64,000 nt of DNA from Gammaproteobacteria bacterium (GCA_030426545.1 JAUHYL010000007.1:1-64000); one strand, 5' to 3'; counted from the first letter of the stretch, positions 17,426 through 26,718 are shown. Made by a program: numbers and translations. The notes: a model not told the origin generated them from the sequence alone.

Positions 17426-18314
17426 GCGAATTCACCTTTGCGTAGAGGGCCGCATTCATCGGCGCGGGAATGCCGTGTGCATCGGCCACCTTCAAGAGGT
17501 AGCCGGTGATGTAGTTTATTTCCGTCTGCCTGCCCGCTTCAACGTCCTGCAGCATGGAAGATTGGTTGGAGGCGGTTGCGCGGATCACGTCCATGGCAGT
17601 CTGCGCAATGCGCTGCGCGGTCGCGGTGTACCCTGCGGCGTAGCTTACCTGGCTGATTTCCCTGCACAGGCCGGCAACCTGAGCGGCGAGCCCGGGCTGT
17701 TCCGCCAACTCACCATTCACGCAGCCATGCACGGCCGTCAGCGGGTTGATGGCGCAGTTGATGGCAAGCTTGTGCCACAGCGCGCTGTCGATATCGGCAT
17801 CCCAGTGGCAGTCCTCCACCCCCATTTTCCAGGGCGCGAACCAGGGCGGCGGCAGCACGGTACCGGCGCCGCCGACAAACGTTGCGCCCTTGCCAGCGTG
17901 ACGAATCCGTCCGGCGTCGACCCGGTGCGCGCCCTGGGTGGTCGTGGCGCAGTACACCGGCAGTGTCGGGAAATCCTCGCGCGCTTCTTCCTGCAGTCCC
18001 ATGCCATTGGCGAGAATGACCACGGGTGCGTCCGGCTGCAGTTTCTGCTGTGCGCTGCGCAGTGCCTCACGCACGTCGTACGCTTTCGTGGTAATCAGCA
18101 GATGTTCGATGGGCGCGCAATCTGCCACGGTTGCCTGCTGCAGTTGCAGCGTGGTGGTGGTGTCGGCAAGTTCCAGTCTGAGCGTGCGTTCGGGTGTGCC
18201 TGGCCGGTGCAGTAGGGTAACGGTGCAGCCAGCGCGCTGCAGGTAGGAGGCGAACAGGCACCCTATGGCGCCCGCGCCAAGCACGGTCCAGCGCGACTCC
18301 GGTTCGGTAGTCAC
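17415..18314 (-). CDS. panE: 2-dehydropantoate 2-reductase (ketopantoate reductase)
   Basis: 299 residues. It reduces ketopantoate to pantoate with NADPH for pantothenate and CoA synthesis. The Rossmann motif VLGAGAIGCLFASYL opens the protein; LLITTKAYDV, ILANGMGLQEE, DIDSALWHKLAINCAINPLTA (catalytic Lys in WHKL) and the C-terminal SSMLQDVEAGRQTEINYITGYL are standard. Some ApbA/PanE family members act on other 2-keto acids, but all key motifs match. ATG at 18314. It is divergent from yajQ with an 86-base gap. Confidence 0.92.
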   Translation of the reverse strand: MTTEPESRWTVLGAGAIGCLFASYLQRAGCTVTLLHRPGTPERTLRLELADTTTTLQLQQATVADCAPIEHLLITTKAYDVREALRSAQQKLQPDAPVVILANGMGLQEEAREDFPTLPVYCATTTQGAHRVDAGRIRHAGKGATFVGGAGTVLPPPWFAPWKMGVEDCHWDADIDSALWHKLAINCAINPLTAVHGCVNGELAEQPGLAAQVAGLCREISQVSYAAGYTATAQRIAQTAMDVIRATASNQSSMLQDVEAGRQTEINYITGYLLKVADAHGIPAPMNAALYAKVNSLGN

Positions 18315-18400
18315 CGATTCACGATTTACCTGGCGGGATTGAAAAGCGTTCGTGCGCCATTATTATGTGTGTCCCTCGATGATCATTCAGGTGAAGTACT

Positions 18401-18883
18401 ATGCCATCCTTTGACGTAGTTTCGGAAGTCGATCTGCACGCGTTGACCAATGCGGTCGACCAGGCGGGACGTATCGTGACCAATCGTTTCGATTTCAAGG
18501 GCGTAGAAGCCTCCTTCGAGCGCGAGGAGCGCCGCGTCGTGATCACCGCGGAGGCCGAGTTCCAGGTGACACAGATGGAAGATATGTTGCGCAGCGCGCT
18601 GGTCAAGTGCGAAATCGACCCGGCGGCGATGGACTGTGCCGACATGGAGACCAGTGGCAAGCAGGTGCGCCAGGTAGTGACCTTGAAGCACGGCCTGGAC
18701 AGCGCGCAGTGCAAATCCATCGTCAAGCGCATCAAGGATGCGAAGATGAAAGTGCAGGCGCAGGTGCAGGGTGAACAGGTTCGTGTCACCGGTAAAAAGC
18801 GCGACGACCTGCAGGCGGTGATGGCCCTGTTGCGCGAGGAGGACTTTGGCGCGCCGCTGCAGTTTACGAATTTCCGCGACTGA
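18401..18883 (+). CDS. yajQ: YajQ-family nucleotide-binding protein
   Basis: 160 residues, full length. It begins PSFDVVSEVDLHALTNAVDQ and ends LPLQFTNFRD-like APLQFTNFRD, both signatures of the family, with FDFKGVEASFE between. YajQ proteins have two ferredoxin-like folds; in Xanthomonas a member binds cyclic di-GMP and alters transcription, and others bind nucleic acids or tRNA. The AGGTGAAG Shine-Dalgarno is well placed. It is a single-gene unit facing an APH-like kinase gene on the other strand. Confidence 0.95.
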   Translation: MPSFDVVSEVDLHALTNAVDQAGRIVTNRFDFKGVEASFEREERRVVITAEAEFQVTQMEDMLRSALVKCEIDPAAMDCADMETSGKQVRQVVTLKHGLDSAQCKSIVKRIKDAKMKVQAQVQGEQVRVTGKKRDDLQAVMALLREEDFGAPLQFTNFRD

Positions 18884-18907
18884 CGCCTCACGGCTCAGTT
18901 GGCATTG

Positions 18908-19813
18908 TCACTCGTTGTCGCGCAAGGCGCTGTCGAGTTGTGCCAGCTTGATCTCCTGTGCATCGTCTTCCGCACTGATTTTCCCGGTGGCTAGATACCA
19001 CAACAATTCCAGGTAGCGATACACGCAGCGGTATCTCGCCACCGCAAACAGCTCACTTTCACGCGGTGGACGTTGCAGGTAAGCACTCAGCAGCGTGTTT
19101 TGCTGCGTCTCTTTCAGCGCGTCGCCCGCAATGACGACGGCAAGGTCGTACAGTGGGTCACCCATCGCGCAGTACTCCCAGTCCAGCGCGTACAGGCGCC
19201 CGCCGCTGTATAAACGGTTGGCGCGCAGTAGATCGTGGTGACACACACGATAGGTTTCGCAGGACAGCGCCGCGCTGTGCGCCAGTGACAGAACACGGTC
19301 ACTGTGCGCCAGAACCGGCGCACTTGGCACCTGCGCTGTTCGCCTGAGTTGATTCTCGTAGCGCTGAATACGCTCGCAAAGATCCAGCCGTTGGTGCAGC
19401 GCTGGCAGTGCGTGGATGCCACGCAGCAGCTGTGCCGTGTCTGCCGCGGATTCGCGGGGCGCAGCGTCCGGCGGCAGGTAATCACACACCAGGCAGCCGA
19501 GGTCGGGATTGAAATAGCGCGGCGTCGGCGCCAGACCGGCGGCGCTGGCCTGGCGTAGTGCACACCACTCCAGCTGCCGGTTCAGGCCGTGGCTGGCGGG
19601 TGCAGTGCCGTCAATGCGCACAATAAACTGCGCGCCGCTGGCAACCAGTACGCTGTGATTGCTGAGCCCCCCCGCGACCGGCGAGACGATTTCAGGCGCA
19701 TGTCGCAGCGGAGGGTCGCACTGCCAGTGGCGCCACTGGGCCAGGGCGTGGCGCAGATTGTGCTGCGTTGAAGCGTTGGCGTTAGTAATCGAATATCCCC
19801 ATGGCTGGAGCAT
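18908..19813 (-). CDS. APH/choline kinase-family phosphotransferase
   Basis: 301 residues with the aminoglycoside/choline/thiamine kinase fold. The nucleotide-binding part has GGLSNHSVLVASGAQFIVRI, the catalytic loop is CHHDLLRANRLYS (Asp and Asn kept) and the metal site is YALDWEYCAMGDPLYDLA. Spacing and motifs best match the thiamine kinase/choline kinase branch of free-living gammaproteobacteria. Substrate cannot be settled. It is convergent with yajQ and divergent from the GGDEF gene, so it is probably monocistronic. Confidence 0.8.
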   Translation of the reverse strand: MLQPWGYSITNANASTQHNLRHALAQWRHWQCDPPLRHAPEIVSPVAGGLSNHSVLVASGAQFIVRIDGTAPASHGLNRQLEWCALRQASAAGLAPTPRYFNPDLGCLVCDYLPPDAAPRESAADTAQLLRGIHALPALHQRLDLCERIQRYENQLRRTAQVPSAPVLAHSDRVLSLAHSAALSCETYRVCHHDLLRANRLYSGGRLYALDWEYCAMGDPLYDLAVVIAGDALKETQQNTLLSAYLQRPPRESELFAVARYRCVYRYLELLWYLATGKISAEDDAQEIKLAQLDSALRDNE

Positions 19814-19974
19814 GAGGCGCGGGGGCCTCGTTGCATCGCAAGTATAGGGCGCTTAAACTGCGAGAACACCTCTGAACACGGGTTCTTTTGTTCACAGGTG
19901 CTCTGGACAATAAAAAAAGCCGGCCGTTTTCTGGAATGGAGACCCGGAGGCGGCGGGACAGGTGGGCAAACTTA

Positions 19975-21117
19975 ATGGCCGATGATCACGACCGCGGCAG
20001 TCTTCCCGGCGAAGAAATCGAGGGTGCGCCACCGGTAATCTCCGGCACGGAGTTACTGCAGCGCCGGCACAGCGAGAGCGTGACGCTCAACCGTTATGTC
20101 TACCAGCAAACGCAGCAATTCGTACACATGTTGCTACAGGCCGCCGATCTGCCTTCTTTGGTAGAAACCCTGCTGGACAGCCTGCCGCGACACTTTTCCC
20201 TGCCCGCTGCAGAGCTGTGGCTGTTCGATCCCGAGAATACGCTGCAGGACCTTGTGGTGGGCGCTGAGCGTTACGGCCCCAGCCTGATTTTTTTCGAGGA
20301 AGTGTTTCCCCTGCAGGAGCTGTATGAAGTGGAGCCGGATGTCGAGTACATCGATACCACGGACTCACGCATGTTCGACGTGCTGAAGGCGGAGCAGGGG
20401 GTCGATTCGGCATTGCTGGTGCCGCTGACCGAGTCTGGTCGCGTCATGGGCAGCCTGCACCTGGGCATGCGAGAGGGGTCGCTGTTTATCAGTGAGGCGG
20501 AACAGGAGTTGCTGGCTCACCTGGCATTGATTGTCTCTTCCTGTGTTAACGCCACCGTTGGCCAGGAACGCATCGCCAACCTCACTTTGCTTGACCCTCT
20601 TACAGAAATCAGTAATCCTCGCGGCTTTCAGCGCGATCTGGCGCGGGAGATCGCGCGCGCCCAGCGTGCGGAACACGCGCTGACGGTACTGATAATGGAA
20701 ATCGACGACTACGAGGAGTTATACACTCATTACGGAGAGCGTCGGGGCAATTTCGTGGTGCGTAAAGTGGCGGAGCGATTGTGCTCTGATCTGCGCCAGA
20801 CAGATCTCATGGCGCGGTTGACGCAGCCCCGCTTCGCTGTCTTATTGCCGCATACCGATGAGCTGCGTGGACGCGACATTGCCGAGCGCATGCGTCTGGA
20901 TATCGAGGATTTCCCGGTCGACGATGGCCGCGGTGCAGTCCTGCAGGTTTGCCTGAGCATCGGTATGGTCACCTGGGAGCCGCGTCAGTACCCCGCCGTG
21001 GATATGGCGCGCCTTGCGGTGCAGATGGAGTCTGTCGCGGAGGGCGGCCTGGACAGTGCGAAGGCGCGAGGTGGCAACTGTATCCGCCAGGCCCGGCTTA
21101 GCACAATGATGGTTTAA
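19975..21117 (+). CDS. DUF484/GAF-like plus degenerate GGDEF protein
   Basis: 380 residues from ATG at 19975; an in-frame ATG at 19936 has no better Shine-Dalgarno. Residues ~35-195 look like a DUF484/GAF sensor (VDSALLVPLTESGRVMGSLHLG), the rest like a GGDEF domain (LLDPLTEISNPRGFQRDL, VLIMEIDDYEEL). The active-site loop is LTQPRFAVLLP where cyclases have GGDEF, and the metal Asp context IDDY is altered. It is therefore probably not a diguanylate cyclase and may act as a sensor or binding partner. Its TAA overlaps the carbonic anhydrase ATG by one base. Confidence 0.82.
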   Translation: MADDHDRGSLPGEEIEGAPPVISGTELLQRRHSESVTLNRYVYQQTQQFVHMLLQAADLPSLVETLLDSLPRHFSLPAAELWLFDPENTLQDLVVGAERYGPSLIFFEEVFPLQELYEVEPDVEYIDTTDSRMFDVLKAEQGVDSALLVPLTESGRVMGSLHLGMREGSLFISEAEQELLAHLALIVSSCVNATVGQERIANLTLLDPLTEISNPRGFQRDLAREIARAQRAEHALTVLIMEIDDYEELYTHYGERRGNFVVRKVAERLCSDLRQTDLMARLTQPRFAVLLPHTDELRGRDIAERMRLDIEDFPVDDGRGAVLQVCLSIGMVTWEPRQYPAVDMARLAVQMESVAEGGLDSAKARGGNCIRQARLSTMMV

Positions 21118-21758
21118 TGATGAACGAACTGAAATCTCTATTCGAGAATAACCGCCTCTGGGCGGATGATATGAAAGCTCAGGATCCGGAGTTTTTCGCC
21201 AAGCTGTCCGCGCAGCAGGCGCCCGAGTACCTGTGGATAGGCTGCTCCGACAGCCGTGTGCCCGCCAATCAGATTGTTGGACTGATGCCGGGAGAGGTTT
21301 TCGTGCATCGCAATGTGGCTAACATGGTTCTGCACACGGACTTCAATTGCCTCACGGTTCTGCAGTACGCGGTGGACGTGCTGCGGGTCAAGCATGTACT
21401 GGTAGTGGGGCACTATGGCTGCGGCGGTGTGAAGGCCGCCTACGAGAACGCCGACAACGGCATGATTGATAACTGGCTGCGCAATATCAAGGATGTACAA
21501 CACATTCATTCAGAGCAGCTGGCCGCTGAGCCGGACGAAGAGGCGAGCTGTAACCTGCTGGTGGAATTGAACGTGCGGCACCAGGTGGCCCATGTCTGCC
21601 ATACGACCATCGTGCAGAACGCGTGGGCGCGTGGCCAGGCGCTGTCCGTGCATGGCTGGGTTTACAGCCTTAATGACGGCCTGCTGAAAGATCTGGACTG
21701 CACCATTGACTCTTCTGCCGGGGTAGAACAGGCCTACCGTATCTCTTCGGGGTATTAG
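21117..21758 (+). CDS. can: Beta-class carbonic anhydrase
   Basis: 213 residues; the start may be ATG 21117 or the adjacent ATG 21120. It interconverts CO2 and bicarbonate in the cytoplasm. Zinc ligands and the catalytic dyad are visible: CSDSRVPA (Cys43, Asp45, Arg47) and GHYGCGGV (His99, Cys102). FVHRNVANM and HGWVYSLNDGLLKDL are typical of the E. coli Can type. It starts inside the stop codon of the degenerate GGDEF gene (TAATG) and is followed 4 bases later by a SnoaL-like gene, so the three form an operon. Confidence 0.96.
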   Translation: MMNELKSLFENNRLWADDMKAQDPEFFAKLSAQQAPEYLWIGCSDSRVPANQIVGLMPGEVFVHRNVANMVLHTDFNCLTVLQYAVDVLRVKHVLVVGHYGCGGVKAAYENADNGMIDNWLRNIKDVQHIHSEQLAAEPDEEASCNLLVELNVRHQVAHVCHTTIVQNAWARGQALSVHGWVYSLNDGLLKDLDCTIDSSAGVEQAYRISSGY

Positions 21759-21762
21759 CGCC

Positions 21763-22281
21763 TTGTCCTCTCTGGAGCAGCGCATCGCCCGCCTCGAAGC
21801 CATCGAAGCGATCAAGCAGCTCAAGTACCGCTACTTTCACGCCTGCGACGCGAAGCAGCCGGACCGGGTGCGCGAGTGTTTTTTGCCGGGGAAGATCGAT
21901 CTGCAGTACGGTCGAATCGGTGAGTTCAGCGATCGTGAAGCGATGTTGTCAGTTTTCACCGAGCTGGCGTGCCAGGAGCACATCGTGGAAATGCATCACG
22001 GGCAGAACCCGCGCATCGAGCTTCAGGGCGACGATAACGCCACGGGCGTGTGGGGGCTGTACTACCACATGATCGACACACGGCGAGAACTGGTCACGCA
22101 GTTGGCGGGCTTCTATGACGATGAGTACGTTCGAGATGGCCAGGCGTGGTACATGGCCGCTTCACGCTACGAGGTCACCTCGACCCAGTTGTTCGACCTG
22201 TCTGAGGGTCTTGCCAGGGCAATTTTCGCCGGTCGAGCCGCTCCACCTGAGCTGGACGATCCCGGCGCGCAGGCTGGATGA
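21763..22281 (+). CDS. SnoaL-like (NTF2-fold) domain protein
   Basis: 172 residues from TTG at 21763, only 4 bases after the carbonic anhydrase stop. It begins SLEQRIARLEAIEAIKQLKYRYFHACD, the classic opening of SnoaL_4 proteins (Pfam NTF2 clan), and continues with WGLYYHMIDTRRE and GFYDDEYVRDGQAWYMAASRYEV. These cone-shaped proteins include dehydratases, isomerases and dioxygenase subunits, mostly in degradation of aromatic or steroid compounds. Nothing identifies the substrate here. Confidence 0.8.
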   Translation: MSSLEQRIARLEAIEAIKQLKYRYFHACDAKQPDRVRECFLPGKIDLQYGRIGEFSDREAMLSVFTELACQEHIVEMHHGQNPRIELQGDDNATGVWGLYYHMIDTRRELVTQLAGFYDDEYVRDGQAWYMAASRYEVTSTQLFDLSEGLARAIFAGRAAPPELDDPGAQAG

Positions 22282-22296
22282 CGCCAGCGATTTTCC

Positions 22297-22998
22297 GTGA
22301 CACCTGAGCGTATCAGCAGGCTGCACGAGGTACTGCAGCGGCGCCAACCCGACCTCACCGTCGTCACCGACTTCGTACACAAGCAGCGCAACCTCTCTGC
22401 GTTGGTGCGGATTTGTGACACCGTGGGCATCATGCAACTGCATGCGGTAATCGGGGATGAGGATTACCAGGCCTTTCGCGGTACGGCGATGGGTGCGCAC
22501 AACTGGGTGGAGGTGGCACATTACGCAACGCTGCCCGAGGCGCTCACGCCGCTGCGACAGCAGGGCATGCAGGTTGTGGCCGCGCATCCCGTCCCGGCGG
22601 CCGTTGACTACCGCACGCTGGACTATACTAAGCCCACCGCGTTGTTACTCGGCGCAGAGCGCTGGGGCGTGAGTGCCGAGGCGGTGGCAAAAGCAGACCA
22701 CTGCGTCAACATTCCCATGGTCGGTATGGTGCAATCTCTGAATGTTTCCGTTGCCGCAGGGATTATACTGGCGGAGGTGCAGCGCCAACGTGACGCCGCC
22801 GGGCTCTATGCGCAATGCCGCATTGATGCGGCAACCTATCAGCGACTCTTTTTCGAGTGGGGTCATCCGTCAGTGCGCGACTATTGCATTGAACGGGATT
22901 TGCACTATCCGCCCCTTAACGCAGAGGGCGAAATAGATAATCCGGCTGCATGGTACGCAGCGGTGCGCCGGGGTGAAGCGCCTAGCAGGGAGAGTTGA
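22297..22998 (+). CDS. trmH: tRNA (guanosine-18-2'-O)-methyltransferase TrmH
   Basis: 233 residues from GTG at 22297. It methylates G18 in the D-loop of tRNA with S-adenosylmethionine. It begins TPERISRLHEVLQRRQPDLTVV; SPOUT-family motifs are NLSALVRICDTVGI, the first conserved Arg region, LLGAERWGVSAEAVAKAD and IPMVGMVQSLNVSVAAGIIL, which forms the knotted SAM site. The C-terminal helical part is present. It ends directly against a small membrane protein gene (TGAATG). Confidence 0.94.
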   Translation: MTPERISRLHEVLQRRQPDLTVVTDFVHKQRNLSALVRICDTVGIMQLHAVIGDEDYQAFRGTAMGAHNWVEVAHYATLPEALTPLRQQGMQVVAAHPVPAAVDYRTLDYTKPTALLLGAERWGVSAEAVAKADHCVNIPMVGMVQSLNVSVAAGIILAEVQRQRDAAGLYAQCRIDAATYQRLFFEWGHPSVRDYCIERDLHYPPLNAEGEIDNPAAWYAAVRRGEAPSRES

Positions 22999-23178
22999 AT
23001 GGATACGCTGGTTGTTCTGCTGTTATTTATCTTTGGTGGTGTCGCGCTGATGGTGCTACTGGGTGAGCGGTTTGCCAAGCCGGCGGACGCCGAACGTCTG
23101 GCGAAACTGCAGCGCTGGATTATGCCGTTGGTGGGACTCAGCATTGTGATTTCGCTAATCAATTACTATCTCAACTGA
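22999..23178 (+). CDS. Small two-TM membrane protein
   Basis: 59 residues from ATG at 22999, overlapping the trmH stop region (TTGAATGG). Two hydrophobic segments, about residues 3-21 (LVVLLLFIFGGVALMVLL) and 41-56 (IMPLVGLSIVISLINYYL), flank a charged loop. AGGGAG sits 9 bases upstream. I do not recognise the family; the tight coupling to trmH and good codon use support a real gene. Confidence 0.65.
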   Translation: MDTLVVLLLFIFGGVALMVLLGERFAKPADAERLAKLQRWIMPLVGLSIVISLINYYLN

Positions 23179-23332
23179 CATTCCGATGTCCATCGTGGGC
23201 AGCGTTTGATGTTTAAAGTATGTGATCAAGTTTTCCATGTCCCGTGTGACGGGCTGGTTCGGACAGCGTGCAGCGCAGTCGATCTGGCAGCGCTTATTTC
23301 AGTAAGCTCTTAGACAATAAAGGAGACAGACA

Positions 23333-23968
23333 ATGCCCAGACTGCGACAGGTCCCCCGATCGGAGGCAGACCCGATAGCGACCACCATGTATGACATGCT
23401 GTTCGGTGATCGTGATCCCGTGGCACAACCCGGGACGGAAACCGGCACGCCGGGTGACTGGTGGACGGTGTTTGCGCTGGTGCCCGATTGTCTTAAGCAT
23501 GCGATCAATGGTTTCCAGTTCTACCGTGATCCCGCGCGCCAGTTGGATCCGCAGTTGCGCGAGTTGGGGCAGACCCGCGCGGGGTACGCGCGCGGTTCCC
23601 AGTTCGTGTATTCACAGCACTGCAAGTCCTGCCGTTCCGTGGGCCTTACGGAAGAAAAGATCCAGGCCATCGCCCACTGGCAGGTCAGTGAAGAATTTTC
23701 GCAGATCGAGCGTGCCGTGCTCGGCTACACCGATGCACTGGTGTTGGAGGGTGGCAGGGTAGCCGATGGCATATTTGATGTGCTCAAAGCGCACCTGTCG
23801 GATGAAGAGATTCTGGAGCTCACCTACATTACGACCCTGTACGAGATGCACGCGGTGATGAGCCGCGCGCTGCGTCTGGAGTACGATGACGTGGATGAGC
23901 GTATCGTGGAGGTGGCCGCGCCCGAAGGCGGTTCCGACGATGTTATGCGCATGGTCGATACGGAATAG
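23333..23968 (+). CDS. Carboxymuconolactone decarboxylase/AhpD-like protein
   Basis: 211 residues with a strong AAAGGAG site. The CMD/AhpD fold is indicated by the helix LRELGQTRAGYARGSQFVYSQ followed by the redox pair CKSC (Cys97, Cys100) and EEKIQAIAHW. LTYITTLYEMHAVMSRALRLEYDDV closes the core. The CxxC points to a peroxidase-like or thiol redox activity rather than a true decarboxylase. It is 11 bases ahead of a VOC-fold gene in the same operon, a pairing often seen in degradation clusters. Confidence 0.85.
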   Translation: MPRLRQVPRSEADPIATTMYDMLFGDRDPVAQPGTETGTPGDWWTVFALVPDCLKHAINGFQFYRDPARQLDPQLRELGQTRAGYARGSQFVYSQHCKSCRSVGLTEEKIQAIAHWQVSEEFSQIERAVLGYTDALVLEGGRVADGIFDVLKAHLSDEEILELTYITTLYEMHAVMSRALRLEYDDVDERIVEVAAPEGGSDDVMRMVDTE

Positions 23969-23979
23969 GAGGCAACATC

Positions 23980-24504
23980 ATGGGCTATCACCACCTGGCA
24001 CTGGCCTGCAGGGATATTCACGCCATTCACGCGTTTTACGAGGGCGTTCTGGGCTTCGAACTGGTGAAGGTAGAGGTCGGGCCGGTGCCTGAGGGCGGTT
24101 GGGCGAAGCACTTCTTCTACCGCATGGAGAACGACAGCCGGTTTGTGGCCTTCTGGGAAATGCACGACGTGCCCGATACCGATGGTTTTGAAACCAATCT
24201 CTCAAAAGCGGCCGGGGTGCCGGACCATATCAATCACATCGCGTTTGATGTCGCTGACGCAGAAGACCTCGAGCGTCGCCGGCAGCAGTGGCTCGGTGCG
24301 GGCCTGGAGGTGCTGGAGATCGACCACAACTGGTGCCGTTCCATCTATACCCGCGATCCCAACGACAACGTGGTGGAGTTCTGCCTTACCACCGGCACGT
24401 TCACGGCAGATGACCGAGAAACAGCGCTGGCCGCTATGAGCGCGAAGGAGCCCGAGTTTTCGCCGCCGCCCGCCTCGATTCAGCAGCACCGCGTGGAGCG
24501 TTAG
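23980..24504 (+). CDS. VOC-superfamily (glyoxalase/dioxygenase fold) protein
   Basis: 174 residues with AGGAGG 8 bases upstream. It opens YHHLALACRDIHAIHAFYEGVLGFEL, the beta-alpha-beta-beta-beta unit of VOC proteins, with His at the first metal position. The second unit has HINHIAFDVADAEDLERRRQ and ends IYTRDPNDNVVEFCLTTG, giving the Glu metal ligand. A metal-dependent dioxygenase or isomerase is likely; the substrate is unknown. It is convergent with the TonB receptor. Confidence 0.86.
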   Translation: MGYHHLALACRDIHAIHAFYEGVLGFELVKVEVGPVPEGGWAKHFFYRMENDSRFVAFWEMHDVPDTDGFETNLSKAAGVPDHINHIAFDVADAEDLERRRQQWLGAGLEVLEIDHNWCRSIYTRDPNDNVVEFCLTTGTFTADDRETALAAMSAKEPEFSPPPASIQQHRVER

Positions 24505-24534
24505 GCACGTTGACGGTCGATCGGGGACAGACGG

Positions 24535-26718
24535 TTAAAAATTGAATCGAGCCTGCAGGCTTATCGTCCTTGGTCGATTCAGGCTGCCGAGTGTCGTGCT
24601 GCCCGCCGGGACTTCAAGGCCGCCGAATCCGGGGTAGTCGAAACCAAACGAGGTCGCCTGGTCCAGCAGATTGCGACCCACCAGTGCCACGTCCCAGGCC
24701 TGCTGCTCACTGGTAATGCCCAGGCGCAGGTTAACCAGCGTGTACTCGCCGTCCGGACTGCGTTCGTCGCGCTGCATATACTGTTCGTCGCGATAGTTGA
24801 GTACGCCCAGTACGTTGAAGGTCAGCCCCGTGTCGGGCAGCGGCACCTCGTAGCCGAGATCAACTGAAGCCGACCATTTCGGCGCGTAGGGCAGGCGCAA
24901 TCCTGAATCCTTGTCTTCGGCTTCCGTGTAGGTGGCGCTGGCGCCGGCCAGTAATCCGGGTGCGAGCACCCACCGGGTTTCAAGCTCCGCACCGTAGGTT
25001 TCTGCGGGTACCGTATCGGTTTGGAAGGCGGTGCCGGTAAACGTGATGATCTGGAAATTCTCGATTTCGGTGAAATACAGCGCCGCATTGAGGTAACCCG
25101 CGCCTTGGGCGAGGTTCATTTTGAAGCCCAACTCTGTGGTGTCCGCCTCTTCCGTGTCGTATTCCGCGTCCTCGACCAGCGCAACTTCTGTAGTGAAGCC
25201 ACCACTTTTACTGCCGCGCGCCCAGGAGGCGTAGACCAGGGTGTCCTCCGTCAGGTCGTGTTGCAGATTGATGGAGCCATCGAGGTTGTCTTCCGAGCGC
25301 GTCATTTCGGTGGGTGGCACCACCGGCGCGAGTATATCGGCGATGATGCTGCTGCCCGGTATGCCAGTGCGCAGTCGCTGGCGCTCGAAGCTTGCGTCCT
25401 TCTCCTCGTCGGTGTAGCGCAAACCCAGGGTAACCCGCCAGCGCTCGTTCAGTGCCAGCTTGCCCTGGCCGAAAATCGACCACACCTGGGTGTCCTGGGT
25501 GTAAAAGCGTTGACTGCTGTTGTCCAGCGGCAATCCGGCGAGCAGAAAGGGGGGTGGAAAGCTCGCGTCGGTGATGCCCGAGAAGTCCATTTCACTGTTG
25601 AGGTACAGCATGCCTGCAACGTAGTCGAAACGCTGATTACCGGGAGAGGTAAGGCGCAGTTCCTGACTGAACTGCTCGTAGTCGCTGCCGAAGACCGTAT
25701 TCAGATAATCGATCGAGAGAAAGTCGGAGTCAGTGAAACGATCATTCTCGTACTCCGACCAGCCGGTGAGGGCGGTGAGTGTGTGTTCCTTGATCTGGTG
25801 GTCGTATTGCACAACGGCGCGCTGCGATTCCTGCTCGTCCTCGGCATCGCCGGAGTTGCCGACGGAGGTGCGTGCGGTTTTCGTGGTATCAATGCCGATG
25901 TCCGCGCCGGGGTCCAGCGCCAGCATCAGACCCGCAGTGTCCTGATCCGGTTGAAAGGTATCGCCGAAAATGTCGAGGTCATCGTACTGGTAGCTGGCCA
26001 GCAGGTTGCCGTTGTCGCCCACTGCCCAGTTGCCGCTGAGCCTGAGCGTTAGTTGCTCGCGCTGTGGCACCTCGTTGCCGGTGCTTTGGTTTTTTACGTA
26101 GCCGCCCTCGTCCACGTAGTTGAAGGCAAACCGGTATTGACCGAGCTCTGTGGCCAGGTTGGCGGCGCCGACGGTGTAGAGGCTGTCGAACTCAAACTCG
26201 TATTCAGCCTGCAGATAGCCTTCGTCCGCCTCCCCGGGGCGGCGCGAGATGATGCTGATGGCGCCGAGGCTGGTATTTTTGCCCAGCAGGGCCGTTTGCG
26301 TGCCCTTGATGACCTCGATGCGCTCCACGTCAAACAGCGAGGCCTGGAATTCGCGGATACGGCCGGCCCAGATGCCGTCGATGAACAGTCCCACTGACTG
26401 ATCGACGCTTTCGCCGCCCGAGCCTGTCCCCAGGCCGCGCAGTGTCACCTGTGCCAGGTTTTGCGGCGTGGCCTGAATCGTCAGACCGGGCACCGCGTCG
26501 CCCAGGTCGTTGCTATTGCGCAGGCTGAAACTATCCAGCAGTTCACCGGTCACAACGTTAATGGTGACGGGAATGTCCTGTACATTCTCGGCGCGTTTTT
26601 GAGCGGTGACGATCACTTCCTCCAGCAGGGTATCGCTGGCGTTGGTCGCCGTCGCCAGCACCAGCACTGACAGTGCGATGCCGGCTCGCAGACTGGGGTG
26701 GGCAATGGATTGTGTCAT
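24535..26718 (-). CDS. TonB-dependent outer membrane receptor
   Basis: 727 residues. A signal peptide (about 1-27, ending ATATNAS) precedes a plug domain with EEVIVTAQKRAENVQDIPV (TonB-box region) and the plug end DVERIEVIKGTQTALLGKNTSLGAISIISR. A 22-strand barrel region follows and the chain ends ISLQARFNF with the usual terminal Phe. It resembles the large 'iron complex or unknown substrate' receptors of marine Halieaceae and sphingomonads. In such bacteria these import siderophores, vitamin B12 or organic nutrients; no regulator nearby resolves this. GGAG lies 7 bases before the ATG. Confidence 0.92.
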   Translation of the reverse strand: MTQSIAHPSLRAGIALSVLVLATATNASDTLLEEVIVTAQKRAENVQDIPVTINVVTGELLDSFSLRNSNDLGDAVPGLTIQATPQNLAQVTLRGLGTGSGGESVDQSVGLFIDGIWAGRIREFQASLFDVERIEVIKGTQTALLGKNTSLGAISIISRRPGEADEGYLQAEYEFEFDSLYTVGAANLATELGQYRFAFNYVDEGGYVKNQSTGNEVPQREQLTLRLSGNWAVGDNGNLLASYQYDDLDIFGDTFQPDQDTAGLMLALDPGADIGIDTTKTARTSVGNSGDAEDEQESQRAVVQYDHQIKEHTLTALTGWSEYENDRFTDSDFLSIDYLNTVFGSDYEQFSQELRLTSPGNQRFDYVAGMLYLNSEMDFSGITDASFPPPFLLAGLPLDNSSQRFYTQDTQVWSIFGQGKLALNERWRVTLGLRYTDEEKDASFERQRLRTGIPGSSIIADILAPVVPPTEMTRSEDNLDGSINLQHDLTEDTLVYASWARGSKSGGFTTEVALVEDAEYDTEEADTTELGFKMNLAQGAGYLNAALYFTEIENFQIITFTGTAFQTDTVPAETYGAELETRWVLAPGLLAGASATYTEAEDKDSGLRLPYAPKWSASVDLGYEVPLPDTGLTFNVLGVLNYRDEQYMQRDERSPDGEYTLVNLRLGITSEQQAWDVALVGRNLLDQATSFGFDYPGFGGLEVPAGSTTLGSLNRPRTISLQARFNF

